Source: Niastella yeongjuensis
GTDB taxonomy: Bacteria > Bacteroidota > Bacteroidia > Chitinophagales > Chitinophagaceae
Assembly (NCBI RefSeq): GCF_900110245.1
Contig: NZ_FOCZ01000011.1
Coordinates: 1-64,000, forward strand
DNA: 64,000 nt
Direction: 5' to 3'
Shown: positions 9,446 to 17,420 of the stretch, piece after piece
Layout: each line of letters opens with the position of its first letter
Numbering within the stretch: position 1 is the first letter of the stretch
Notes under the pieces: generated by a model
Seen by the model: only the letters and a program-made list of their open reading frames with translations
Database searches by the model: none
Told to the model about the DNA's origin: nothing
Program-made: the position numbers and the translations under genes

Positions 9446-10333
9446 CTATTCTATTTTCTGCCGCAGCTCCAAAATGCGTTCAATTGTTGACAGAGAAAAA
9501 CCCACTTCACTACCCTTAATATTTACCTTTTTATCGTCAATAAAAGAAATGCCCCGACCTTTTAAAACCGAGTAGCCCAATGATTTCATTTTCTGCTCGA
9601 ATTCTTGGTACTTTGTAACATGCTGCAGGGTGTCCCGAATATCGTTTTTTAACCGTTCTTTTCGCATGTCCTGACGAGGTATCAGGCGTTGCTCCTTCGA
9701 TAAAAATTTCCGCGGATTTAGCACCTCCCGCAGATTATATTTCTTCTCCATTTGCCGGCAGAAATTTGCCATCCGGCGGTAATTATTACTGAGGTTTACA
9801 GCCTTGCCATCGTACGCATATGCCTTAAGAAATTTAGATTTAGAAAAGCTCAAGGTCCGCTTCTCTAGATCACGGCTTAATTGAGAAAGCGCAATCACCG
9901 GTATACCCAACTCCTTCGCCAGCAACTTCAGGCCGCGGCTGATGCGCGAAATTTCCTGTTCACGGTTCCCCCTGTTATCAACATCACTCATCAACTGTAA
10001 GTAATCAACCAGGATGAGGCCGATATCAAATCTCCTTTTCAGCTGGCGGGCTTTGGCCCGTAACTTCAACAGATTAAGACCTGGTTCATCGTCAACGAAG
10101 ATCTTTGTGCCAGCCAAGGTTTGTATACCGGTGCGGTATAACCTGGCCATATCCTCGTCTTCTAAACGACCAGTTTGAAGAAAGTAGAGCATTATCCGGC
10201 TTTCTACCGCCAGCATGCGCAACCCCAGCAGCACATCATCCATTTCCAGCGACCATATAGCAAGCGGTACTGGTTTAACTGGATTGAGTGCGGCATTACG
10301 TGCCAACCGTAGGGCAAATGAGGTTTTACCCAC
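9446..10333 (-). CDS. Chimeric ORF: DnaB helicase core fused to relaxase C-terminus
   Basis: Residues 1-159 are the C-terminal ATPase of replicative helicase DnaB: the end of Walker A (GKTS), SLEM, the Walker B motif LILVDYLQLM and GIPVIALSQLSR. After about residue 160, instead of the next DnaB motif, the protein continues with AYAYDGKAVNLSNNYRRMA, VLNPRKFLSKEQR, GRGISFIDDKKVNIKGSEVG and FSLSTIERIL. That is the C-terminal part of Bacteroidota mobilisation relaxases, without the catalytic N-terminus. The junction lies near 9815-9856. The frame starts at a GTG inside Walker A, so neither half can work normally. The DnaB part continues upstream in another frame. Confidence 0.75.
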   Translation of the reverse strand: MGKTSFALRLARNAALNPVKPVPLAIWSLEMDDVLLGLRMLAVESRIMLYFLQTGRLEDEDMARLYRTGIQTLAGTKIFVDDEPGLNLLKLRAKARQLKRRFDIGLILVDYLQLMSDVDNRGNREQEISRISRGLKLLAKELGIPVIALSQLSRDLEKRTLSFSKSKFLKAYAYDGKAVNLSNNYRRMANFCRQMEKKYNLREVLNPRKFLSKEQRLIPRQDMRKERLKNDIRDTLQHVTKYQEFEQKMKSLGYSVLKGRGISFIDDKKVNIKGSEVGFSLSTIERILELRQKIE

Positions 10334-10640
10334 CGATGGCCTGGCAGCAAGAATGATCAGGTCGGATCGCTGCCAGCCACGGGTGCCCGGTCTAATTGTT
10401 CATAGCCCGAAGGAACACCGGTAACAGGACTGTCCTGTTTACGCCACTCGTCAATCCGGGGATCGTGTTTACCATCACCGTATCCATGCCCATTACATCG
10501 CCATGCACATGGCTGCTACCGATACGCATCAGCTGTTGCTCAGCCAGATCCAACAGTTGAAAGGCATCGTTAGAATCATCATATGCATTTCGTACGATCT
10601 CGGATCACACCATCACAGCCTTTGCGCTATTGAAAGTATT
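10334..10640 (-). pseudogene. 5' remnant of the broken dnaB gene
   Basis: Reading leftward, the frames encode AYDDSNDAFQLLDLAEQQLM and then VTGVPSGYEQLDRA, the linker and start of the DnaB ATPase domain. The frame then shifts near 10380 to RGWQRSDLIILAARPSVGKT, which supplies Walker A for the ORF starting at 10333. The N-terminal domain of DnaB is absent. The piece is therefore a frameshifted fragment, not the chromosomal replicative helicase. No other gene is seen up to 10769. Confidence 0.7.
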
Positions 10641-10769
10641 CGCCGTGTGCCATCTAAGCTAAACAATAATAAAATGGCAAAAGACACCCCTATAATGTCG
10701 TGTTTACACCTCACGCAAGAGGCTGGTCCGCATTAAATTTGAACAATCATTAAACTAAATAGAACTAAA

Positions 10770-11339
10770 ATGAGGAAGATCAGAATTTTCGAACATATCT
10801 CGCTTGATGGTGTTATTGAGCACGACAAAAACTATGCGAATGGCGCATGGACTGCGCCGTATCGAACCCCTGCTGGGATGGCTATGCTTCTTGAGGCATA
10901 TGGCGCCGGCTTTGACCTGCTGATTGGTCGCCGCACGTACGACGAGTGGCTAGGCTACTGGCCCAATGCGGGTGATTTTCCGATGGCGAACGCTATAAAC
11001 GCTGCAACCAAATACGTAGCAACCCACAGACCTGAAAGCCTTGAATGGGGACCAGTGATGGATTTGGGCGAGGATATTATAGAGGGAGTTCGCAAACTCA
11101 AGTTGACAGACGGCCCAGACCTGGTACTTTCGGGAAGTATATCACTGACGTCTTTGCTGCTCGACGCAGGATTGATAGACGATGTTATCCTAATCGTATA
11201 CCCCGTATTATTGGGCCGCGGCAAACGCCTTTTATCGGATAGCTTTGATGCCCGCAAGCTGGAATTTGTTAGCACGAAGACCACACCAACTGGCGTACTC
11301 CTAAATACTTACAGACACGTGGGATCGTTGAACAGCTGA
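10770..11339 (+). CDS. Dihydrofolate reductase-family protein (RibD C-terminal type)
   Basis: This 189-residue protein starts MRKIRIFEHISLDGVIE, the usual N-terminus of DHFR/RibD_C family oxidoreductases. It has the LLIGRRTYDEW motif at about residues 50-60, DLVLSGSISLTSLLLDAGLID near 115-135 and YPVLLGRGKRL near 142. These proteins bind NADPH; many are of unknown substrate, so a true folate role should not be assumed. Length is normal and the gene appears intact. Its last 91 bases plus terminator are duplicated at 13065-13199. Confidence 0.85.
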   Translation: MRKIRIFEHISLDGVIEHDKNYANGAWTAPYRTPAGMAMLLEAYGAGFDLLIGRRTYDEWLGYWPNAGDFPMANAINAATKYVATHRPESLEWGPVMDLGEDIIEGVRKLKLTDGPDLVLSGSISLTSLLLDAGLIDDVILIVYPVLLGRGKRLLSDSFDARKLEFVSTKTTPTGVLLNTYRHVGSLNS

Positions 11340-11383
11340 TTTCGCTGGTGATATAAAAGCTTTTTATATCGTTTTATTCTCCC
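11249..11383. repeat. Direct repeat A, original copy (dfr 3' end plus terminator)
   Basis: These 135 bases recur at 13065-13199 with two differences (a/c at the codon after GATCGTTG and t/c in the hairpin). This copy forms the intact 3' end of the DHFR-family gene and its terminator, so it is the source and the other is the copy. Confidence 0.95.
11350..11378 (+). terminator. Rho-independent terminator of the DHFR-family gene
   Basis: A short AT-rich dyad, GATATAAAAGC paired with GCTTTTTATATC, lies just after the stop codon and is followed by GTTTTATT. The duplicate copy at 13166-13194 has one arm altered. Confidence 0.55.
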
Positions 11384-11508
11384 TGGTATGAAAGGAGAGT
11401 TTCTCATTGTTTAAGTATTTGAGTTTTGCTGTAGCATAACCTTCACTTTGCTCCTCATGTACAGTTAAATGTTCGCCTTCTTCTTCCCGTTTGGCTACAA
11501 ATAGGTAA

Positions 11509-11986
11509 TCCTTAAACAGGCAATTTGTAAGATTTGATCTAAAGGTTAGCCAATCATATATATGGACCAAGTTATATTTCGCTGGAAGCGGCACTTTCAT
11601 ATTGGGGGCTGATACCAGAGCAGGTAACCACGGTTTCATCAATGACAACCGGTTCGACCAAGACGTTTCGTACACCTGTAGGACTATTCCAATATATACG
11701 AATGAGATTACCTTATTACAGTTACGGGATCAAGATGGTGCAATCCGCAACGAATGAAACTGTATTAATGGCCAGCCCAGAAAAAGCGATATGCGATATC
11801 ATTGTCGTAAGAACGGCTGTACTTCTTCGAAGCATCAGGCAGACGCAACTTTTTTTGGAGGAAGACCTGCGCATTGAGCGCGAAGCATTGCGGAATTTGG
11901 ACAGGAGCGCAATGATGAGCTGGATAGCTGATGCACATAAAAAAAGTAGTTTAGTTATGTTGATTAAAACACTGGATACAATATGA
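11509..11986 (+). pseudogene. Frameshifted, 5'-truncated AbiEi-type antitoxin
   Basis: AbiEi antitoxins of type IV systems pair with the AbiEii nucleotidyltransferase. The frame from 11542 reads LANHIYGPSYISLEAALSYW, then GLIPEQVTTVSSM, TPVGLFQYI and LMASPEKAICD, which is the conserved AbiEi middle and C-terminus. The preceding residues (LNRQFVRFDLK) are in another frame that ends at the same point, showing a one-base loss near 11540. The N-terminal winged-helix domain is missing altogether. The gene overlaps abiEii by ATGA. The antitoxin is very unlikely to be made. Confidence 0.75.
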
Positions 11987-12852
11987 TCAGAGAATGGATG
12001 GAGGAGTACAAACCAAAGAATAAAGCAGAGGCACAGCAGGCATTGCGCGAGATCATGCAAGAGATTGCCCTTGCAGGGTTACAGCGAAGTAAGTTTTTTG
12101 AAGTGGCTGCATTTTATGGGGGTACGGCCTTACGGATTTTTCATGGGCTGGATCGTTTTTCGGAAGACCTTTATTTTTCATTGCTGGAAGTGAATTCTGA
12201 ATTTTCCCTTCAGCCATATCTGGATGGTATGGCGAGGGAATTCATAGCGCTCGGAATAGAAGTAAGTGTTACAAAAAAGGAAAAAACAAAGCAGAGCAAT
12301 GTAGATTCTGCATTCCTGAAATCTGATACAGCTTGGCAGGAAATTACATTGAAAGCAATTATACCGCAGGAAAAGATTGATAAAATAAACCCAGCTATTA
12401 AAATAAAACTGGAGGTAGATAAGAAGCCGCCACCAGGTTTTCAAACAGAAGAGAACCTGTTAGTAAAGCCGTTTTCATTTTATACCAAATGTTACCAATT
12501 GCCGGATCTGTTTGCAGGAAAGATGCATGCTTTGCTTTTCCGTAAATGGGGCAATCGGGTTAAGGGGAGAGACTGGTATGATATGGAATGGTATATCATA
12601 AAACGTATCCCCTTACACCTGGAGCATTTGGCTGTACGCGCAAAAGACAGCGGTAACTGGCATTCAGATACCATGAAAAAAGAAGATTTTTTTACCCTGT
12701 TGATTGAAAAAATCAGCTCCGTATCTATGAAGCAGGTAAAAGAAGATGTACTGCCTTTTATTAAAGACTATACGAAACTGGATATCTGGTCACCTAAATA
12801 TTTTACTGACATAGCCAAACTGATCTATTTTAAAGGTGATGCGGATTATTAA
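11983..12852 (+). CDS. abiEii: AbiEii-type nucleotidyltransferase toxin with altered catalytic motif
   Basis: The 289-residue protein has the AbiEii/AbiGii nucleotidyltransferase layout: FYGGTALRIFHGLDRFSEDL at residues 44-63, a lysine near 150-160 in KIKLEVDK, and GKMHALLFRKWGNRVKGRDWYD near 180-205. In the family the first motif normally ends DLDF; here it is D62-L63-Y64-F65, so the second metal-binding aspartate is tyrosine (codon TAT, one base from GAT). Length is normal. It is translationally coupled to the broken AbiEi by an ATGA overlap. I infer an inactivated toxin kept after loss of its antitoxin. Confidence 0.85.
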   Translation: MIREWMEEYKPKNKAEAQQALREIMQEIALAGLQRSKFFEVAAFYGGTALRIFHGLDRFSEDLYFSLLEVNSEFSLQPYLDGMAREFIALGIEVSVTKKEKTKQSNVDSAFLKSDTAWQEITLKAIIPQEKIDKINPAIKIKLEVDKKPPPGFQTEENLLVKPFSFYTKCYQLPDLFAGKMHALLFRKWGNRVKGRDWYDMEWYIIKRIPLHLEHLAVRAKDSGNWHSDTMKKEDFFTLLIEKISSVSMKQVKEDVLPFIKDYTKLDIWSPKYFTDIAKLIYFKGDADY

Positions 12853-12894
12853 AGTATATACTACGCGAACGCTTCGGAGACAGGGCGTTTTTGT

Positions 12895-13064
12895 TTAACG
12901 AATTTTCCCAGCAGCTATTTTTTGAGAAAGATCCTTCAATTGGTCAATTACAATACCAGCTTCTAGGTCATAAGGGCCAACAAACCTGCCATAGGCAACT
13001 TGGATGAGTTCAACTAATTTCGACTTGCTTATTTGAGCTGGATAGATTGCATTAAGATTGGAGC
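12895..13064 (-). pseudogene. C-terminal remnant of an unidentified gene
   Basis: A minus-strand frame enters from the mosaic patch at 13064 and reads PAQISKSKLVELIQVAYGRF, then VGPYDLEAGIVIDQL, and ends with a stop at 12895. It looks like real protein but has no start. Because a TIR gene start lies on the other side of the 272-bp patch on the same strand, this may be the tail of that gene. That link is an inference, as no family was recognised for the tail. Confidence 0.4.
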
Positions 13065-13199
13065 TGCCCGCAAGCTGGAATTTGTTAGCACGAAGACCAC
13101 ACCAACTGGCGTACTCCTAAATACTTACAGACACGTGGGATCGTTGCACAGCTGATTTCGCTGGTGATACAAAAGCTTTTTATATCGTTTTATTCTCCC
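13065..13199. repeat. Direct repeat A, copied piece
   Basis: These bases match 11249-11383 in 133 of 135 positions: the last 30 codons of the DHFR-family gene and its terminator, without the rest of the gene. It forms the left part of the mosaic patch. Ten unassigned bases (13200-13209) follow before the next copied piece. Confidence 0.95.
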
Positions 13200-13209
13200 G
13201 GAGATGCCA

Positions 13210-13298
13210 ATAAAAAAAGCGTCGCGGATAAACCGGGACGCCCTATAAAACACTATGTATGTATTTATTGACTGATGGCCATTTTATTTAACCTTGTT
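13210..13298. repeat. Direct repeat B, copied piece
   Basis: These 89 bases match 15350-15438 with two differences. The source is the terminator and last codons of the small exported protein gene at 15424. One change (GTCGCGG for GTCCCGG) damages the terminator stem here. Confidence 0.95.
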
Positions 13299-13336
13299 AG
13301 TGGCAGCTGCCAATGATTCCAGCATCGGCGCCTGAC
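13298..13336. repeat. Direct repeat C, copied piece
   Basis: These 39 bases match 16621-16659 inside the methyltransferase gene with two differences (t/c and a/g). The piece abuts repeat B, sharing one T at the join, and ends where the TIR fragment begins. Confidence 0.85.
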
Positions 13337-13422
13337 AGCTTTGCGAGTGGTCTTACAAATAGTTCTTTATCTTCTGAAGCGTGGCTAATAAAAAAATCGT
13401 ACTCTTTCTTAATGTATTCCAT
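13337..13422 (-). pseudogene. 5' fragment of a TIR-domain gene
   Basis: The minus strand from ATG 13422 reads MEYIKKEYDFFISHASEDKE and then LFVRPLAKL before running into the mosaic patch. The YDFFISHASEDKE string is the first strand and BB-loop entry of bacterial TIR domains, NAD-cleaving effectors common in antiphage systems. Only about 29 codons remain. Downstream on the same strand (12895-13064) an unidentified C-terminal remnant may be its other end. The stretch 13423-13514 holds nothing recognisable. Confidence 0.7.
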
Positions 13423-13514
13423 TCAGGTCTATTTACCTATTATTATTGCATAAGATTACTAAACAAGTCGGATATCCCAAGATAATCAGGTTACTACTAT
13501 ATATTAATTGACTT

Positions 13515-14771
13515 TTATGCATTCATGTTTGAAAGCTCAAGTAATTTATCAGTATAATCAACCATAAATAATGGGATATTGATTAAGCCATCATCTTTTT
13601 TTAAGTTTTTTAATGAATACCGGATGCGAATAGGCGGTTGATAAAGGTCGTTATAAACGGTAAGGCTTTTACTACGTATGTTTTCGTCTGATTTTACTTC
13701 TATCGGAACGATTTCATTCTTTACCTGAATTACAAAATCAACTTCTGCCTGGTTTCCCGATGTCCAGTAACGCGGATTTCCCTCGAAGTTTGCAATTAGA
13801 TGTTGCAATATATAATTTTCACTCAGTGCACCTTTAAACTCCGTAAATAACCGATTTCCCTCCCTTATTGCTATCGGATCCAAAAGTGAAAGTCTTCGTA
13901 GTAATCCTACATCGATCAAATAAAGCTTGAATGCCGAAAGATCATCATAGGCCGAAAGTGGCAAACCTGGCTTTGAAATCCGGAAAATGCGGTGTACCAA
14001 CCCTGCATGCGAAAGCCAGAGCAATGCATCTTCATATTCACGCGCACGTGCCCCATTTTTTACAGACTGATAAAGGAATTTTTTATTATCCCTTGCTAAT
14101 TGAGAAGGGATGGAAGACCAAAGATGATTAATTTTTGGAATGTCTTTATTTTCTGCATGTTTTGAAAAATCAAGAGCATAAGCATTGATTATGTTTTGCA
14201 ACACCTGCTGCGTTTTTGCTGTGTCCTGTTTTTCTAATAATGCTACTACTGCTTCCGGCATTCCTCCGCAAATGAAGAACATCTTTAACTTGTCAACCAG
14301 CGGATGAAAGAAAATATCAGGCAGTGGCTCAATTTGATTAATGCTTTCCAAAAAGGAAAATAATCTAGGGTCGGCAGCAGACAAGAACTCTGAGAAACAG
14401 ACCGGATTTAGTTGCAGAAAATCAACTTTTCCCACGGGGAAGGAATTGCCCCGCGACATCGTTACTCCCAGCAAGGAACCAGCACATGCAACTGCATATT
14501 CAGGAGCATTTTCACAAAAGTATTTTAGTGCATTCAGCGCATCATTGCATTCCTGGATTTCATCAAATATAACAAGCGTTTTTTGTGGTAATATGGCTTG
14601 CCCATGAACCAAAGACAAGTTTTGTATAATGCGTGGTACATCTTTGGTGTTTTCAAAGAACTGCTTTAGATCTGGTTGTTCTTCGAAGTTAAAATAAGCC
14701 GCAGTTTCAAATTCAGATGCACCAAAATGCTTCAGTAACCAGGTCTTGCCTACTTGCCTGGCCCCTTGCAA
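13515..14771 (-). CDS. AAA-family ATPase with DUF4143 domain
   Basis: The protein has Walker A GARQVGKTW at its very start, Walker B LVIFDEIQEC near residue 70, and in the C-terminal half the DUF4143 pattern (LYLIDVGLLRRL near 285, GALSENYILQHL near 312, YWTSGNQAEVDFVI near 333, PIEVKSDEN near 353). These proteins resemble PD-(D/E)XK-type folds fused to an ATPase; their role is unclear. The listed start is a TTG. Homology continues upstream in frame (RLTDWKQSP, PLILQ) to about 14826 without ATG, so the true start is lost or non-standard. Confidence 0.8.
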   Translation of the reverse strand: MQGARQVGKTWLLKHFGASEFETAAYFNFEEQPDLKQFFENTKDVPRIIQNLSLVHGQAILPQKTLVIFDEIQECNDALNALKYFCENAPEYAVACAGSLLGVTMSRGNSFPVGKVDFLQLNPVCFSEFLSAADPRLFSFLESINQIEPLPDIFFHPLVDKLKMFFICGGMPEAVVALLEKQDTAKTQQVLQNIINAYALDFSKHAENKDIPKINHLWSSIPSQLARDNKKFLYQSVKNGARAREYEDALLWLSHAGLVHRIFRISKPGLPLSAYDDLSAFKLYLIDVGLLRRLSLLDPIAIREGNRLFTEFKGALSENYILQHLIANFEGNPRYWTSGNQAEVDFVIQVKNEIVPIEVKSDENIRSKSLTVYNDLYQPPIRIRYSLKNLKKDDGLINIPLFMVDYTDKLLELSNMNA

Positions 14772-15349
14772 TATGAGAGGTTTCCGATCCGGGCTTTGTT
14801 TCCAGTCTGTTAATCTTTTTTGTATAGGTCAGTGTTATGTACTTCTATTGTGATATAAATCACATAAATGGCATATAACTATGATAAAATTAGGAATTTT
14901 GAAATTGTTGATGGAATATTAGTAATTAAATTATAGAAATTGCCTGAACAGCGGAAAAACTTACGAGTCATTGTCGATTAAAGTAGATCGCCTCTGTAAA
15001 CTATATAAATTATTAAAAGTCAAAGATTTAATCTTGAATAATTGGCGCAAATCTTCTTTTAGCAGGTTTGAAGAAATTCCAATCCGGTTCACTAAAGAAG
15101 GTTCACAGCAATGTGAGCCTTTTTTATGCCCGGAACCTTTAGACTGTTATAGATTGGAATAACATAGGAGTATTGATTTTCAATTATTGAAAGGGTTTGG
15201 TTCGGAAAATGAATCGGTCCCCTATATCCGGGCCCTATAAAACTGAATAGAAATAAATCCGCAACTGTCAGATCAAGTATTAGCTATTACACACTATCAA
15301 GGCGCGTTCGGGACTTACACCCTGGAGTTTGTGCCCGTGCCGGGAGCAC
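14772..15349. other. Intergenic stretch, gene scraps only
   Basis: Bases up to 14826 still encode the N-terminal extension of the ATPase. A plus-strand TTG frame at 14971-15162 has poor protein character. At about 15264-15350 a startless plus frame reads SDQVLAITHYQGAFGTYTLE and FVPVPGA, which looks like the C-terminal scrap of a protein I cannot name, running directly into the terminator shared with repeat B. Confidence 0.35.
15099..15126 (+). terminator. Hairpin with T-run
   Basis: GGTTCACA and TGTGAGCC pair around a short loop and are followed by TTTTTT, the form of an intrinsic terminator reading rightward. No obvious gene precedes it, apart from the weak ORF at 14971. Confidence 0.45.
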
Positions 15350-15385
15350 ATAAAAAAAGCGTCCCGGATAAACCGGGACGCCCTA
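15350..15385 (-). terminator. Terminator of the small exported protein gene
   Basis: The perfect stem CGTCCCGG / CCGGGACG with loop ATAAA (15360-15380) is flanked on the left by seven A residues, which is a U-run for leftward transcription. It is the source of repeat B. Confidence 0.8.
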
Positions 15386-15438
15386 TAAAACACTATGTAT
15401 GTATTTATTGACTGATGGCCGTTTTATTTAACCTTGTT
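15350..15438. repeat. Direct repeat B, original copy
   Basis: This segment covers the terminator and final codons (VNKVK-stop) of the exported protein gene and recurs at 13210-13298 with two differences. Being intact and in a gene, this is the source copy. Confidence 0.95.
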
Positions 15439-15831
15439 CACCTGCGTTTCTTCAACATAAGTCTGGCTTCTGTTGATCGAGTATACTTCAGTAATATTTC
15501 CGCTTTTAGATTTTACAGTTACATTCACCACTGCATCACTAAAATCATCTGACTTCAACATAAACTTCCTGGTAAGACCAGCACCTTTAAATTTATCGCT
15601 AAACAATACATTGCCATATTCATCGCGGAAGGTTACTGTATACTCATCTTCTACTTTGTTGGCCAGGTTTAATTCGAACACTGGTTGATTCTCCACATCA
15701 CCGATGAATTTCAATTCTGTCTTTGGAGTGCCTTTGCCGCCGTCATTCGCCATTGCAGGAGTTGTGAAGGATAATGCTAAAGCAAGAACTGCGATTGTCA
15801 GTTTTCCAAAATTGTTAGAATCGATTTTCAT
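15424..15831 (-). CDS. Small exported protein, Bacteroidota type
   Basis: The best start is ATG 15831 (MKIDSNNFGKLTIAVLALAL), giving 135 residues with a signal peptide cleaved after AMA (about residue 28). The mature part starts NDGGKGTPKTELKFIGDVEN and includes VTFRDEYGNVLFSDKFKG, NVTVKSKSGNITEVYSI. This beta-sandwich-like composition is shared by many short secreted proteins of Chitinophagaceae without assigned function. It has its own terminator. The longer frame to 15906 adds an implausible leader. Confidence 0.75.
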   Translation of the reverse strand: MKIDSNNFGKLTIAVLALALSFTTPAMANDGGKGTPKTELKFIGDVENQPVFELNLANKVEDEYTVTFRDEYGNVLFSDKFKGAGLTRKFMLKSDDFSDAVVNVTVKSKSGNITEVYSINRSQTYVEETQVNKVK

Positions 15832-15951
15832 AATTGTATGTTTTAAAATTTGTTTCGTTGTTTGATGATGCAAACATACGGCGGGTTTTACCCCGGTGAA
15901 AATCAACTCAGGCCCGTTTTTAGGATGGTTAAAGCCTGTACAAAATGTTAA

Positions 15952-15972
15952 AACCCGCCATAGCAGCGGGTT
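15952..15972 (-). terminator. Terminator of the methyltransferase gene
   Basis: The dyad AACCCGC / GCGGGTT with a seven-base loop lies 31 bases after the methyltransferase stop on the minus strand and is followed by TTTTAA in the leftward direction. Confidence 0.7.
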
Positions 15973-16003
15973 CTATAAAAATGTCGCCATGATGCCCAAG
16001 CTA

Positions 16004-17182
16004 TTACAGCGCTCCTTTTGATTCCGAACGGGTTCCACTGTACAATTCATATTCCAGCAGGCGGCAGTCAATAACACTGGTATAAAATTCTATCCGTCGT
16101 GTCGCTTTCAGACCAATCTTCTTGGCCAGTTCAAGATTGCCGGTAAATACATATCCAAAGTAACCACCGCATTTTTGTTTCATAAAGTCACCAATACGGC
16201 TATATGTTTTTTCCAGTTCAGCTATTTCTCCCAACCGCTCTCCGTATTCCGGATTCACGTAAAAGATCCCCGGCACATTCGGTGGCACTTCTGTTGCAGC
16301 AAAATCACAAACGGCAAATTCTATGAGGTTGGCCACACCGGCAGCCACTGCATTCTTACGGGCATTCTCAACAGCTTTGGCACTGTAATCGGTAGCAATG
16401 ATACGAAGACCTGGCACCTCTTTGATCTGCTCTTCCAGGCGGGCATCCTCTTGCAGGTATACCTGCTCATCATAATTCTGCAGGTGCATAAATGCATAGT
16501 TGGTCCTGAACAAACCGGGCCTGCGATTGGTGGCGATCATTGCAGCTTCGATAGCAATAGTACCCGAACCACACATCGGGTTCACAAAGGGACTCACCCT
16601 GTCCCAACGAGACGCATAAATAGTGGCAGCCGCCAGTGATTCCAGCATCGGCGCCTGACCAGGTATTTTACGGTACCCATGACGGGCCAAAGAATCACCC
16701 GAGGTATCAACAAAAACTTCAGCGTCTTCATCTCTCCAAAATAAATGGATCACTGCACCTGTTAATGCAGAACCGGTGGAAGGACGGGTGCCTCTTTTTT
16801 CGCGCAGTCTGTCGATGACGGCATCCTTCACGCGCAGGTTGGCGTACATACTGTTATTGATACTGTCGTTGCTCACATTACTGGTAATGGAAAAATAAAT
16901 GCCATCAGGTAAGATATCTTCCCAGGGATAGTGGACAAGATTATTATATACATCATCGGCATTACGTGCCTTAAAGGATTGGAGACTATACAACACCTGG
17001 CTGGCGCAACGAAGGTTCAAATTGAGCCGGATACATTCATTCACCGTTGCTTTTAACTTTAAACCGGTAACAAAAGTTTCTATCGGCTCAAAGCCAAGCT
17101 CTTTTACCTCCTGTTCCAGATAAAGCATAGTTCGCTTATGACAGGTGACGGTAACAATTCCTGGGGTAGTGTAAATATTCAT
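16004..17182 (-). CDS. THUMP-domain 23S rRNA guanine-N2 methyltransferase (RlmL N-terminal type)
   Basis: The 392-residue protein has an N-terminal THUMP RNA-binding region (about 45-155, with AVIDRLREKRGTRPS) and a Rossmann SAM methyltransferase domain: DTSGDSLARHGYR near 160, FVNPMCGSGTIAIEAAMIA near 200, IATDYSAKAVENARKNA near 262 and the NPEYGERLGE motif near 312. The family modifies guanine in 23S rRNA at the 2445 position in E. coli. It corresponds to the N-terminal half of RlmKL only. The catalytic motif is NPEY rather than NPPY, which I believe is common in Bacteroidota. Bases 16621-16659 are copied in the mosaic patch. Confidence 0.85.
   Translation of the reverse strand: MNIYTTPGIVTVTCHKRTMLYLEQEVKELGFEPIETFVTGLKLKATVNECIRLNLNLRCASQVLYSLQSFKARNADDVYNNLVHYPWEDILPDGIYFSITSNVSNDSINNSMYANLRVKDAVIDRLREKRGTRPSTGSALTGAVIHLFWRDEDAEVFVDTSGDSLARHGYRKIPGQAPMLESLAAATIYASRWDRVSPFVNPMCGSGTIAIEAAMIATNRRPGLFRTNYAFMHLQNYDEQVYLQEDARLEEQIKEVPGLRIIATDYSAKAVENARKNAVAAGVANLIEFAVCDFAATEVPPNVPGIFYVNPEYGERLGEIAELEKTYSRIGDFMKQKCGGYFGYVFTGNLELAKKIGLKATRRIEFYTSVIDCRLLEYELYSGTRSESKGAL
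16621..16659. repeat. Direct repeat C, source copy
   Basis: This short stretch inside the methyltransferase gene is intact coding sequence and is copied, with two changes, at 13298-13336. Confidence 0.85.
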
Positions 17183-17420
17183 GCTGCGCGAAAGTAAAAC
17201 TTCAGTTTGGTTGTAGCAAAACTACACAATAATTCCCATCTCTCGCAATCCACTACACCAACTCTGCTGCATCGCGCTTGATCTTCATCAACAAATCCTT
17301 ACGCTCCTTTTTGCAATAGCCTGTTACACATCACCATAATGCAACCTATAACCGATCTTGTCTTTCGTCAATAGGAAGAACAGTAAATATAAGCTACCAT
17401 TGCGCCCTTAATTACACTTT

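Noticed and set aside
11364-11675. Minus-strand ORF opposite the AbiEi remnant
   Set aside because: It lies antisense to clear AbiEi coding sequence and shows no recognisable motif.
14971-15162. Plus-strand ORF of 63 codons
   Set aside because: TTG start, no motif and no neighbours in the same direction; kept only as part of the intergenic note.
16004-17182. NPEY instead of NPPY in the methyltransferase motif
   Set aside because: I believe this form is common in the Bacteroidota members of the family, so it is not treated as a loss of function.
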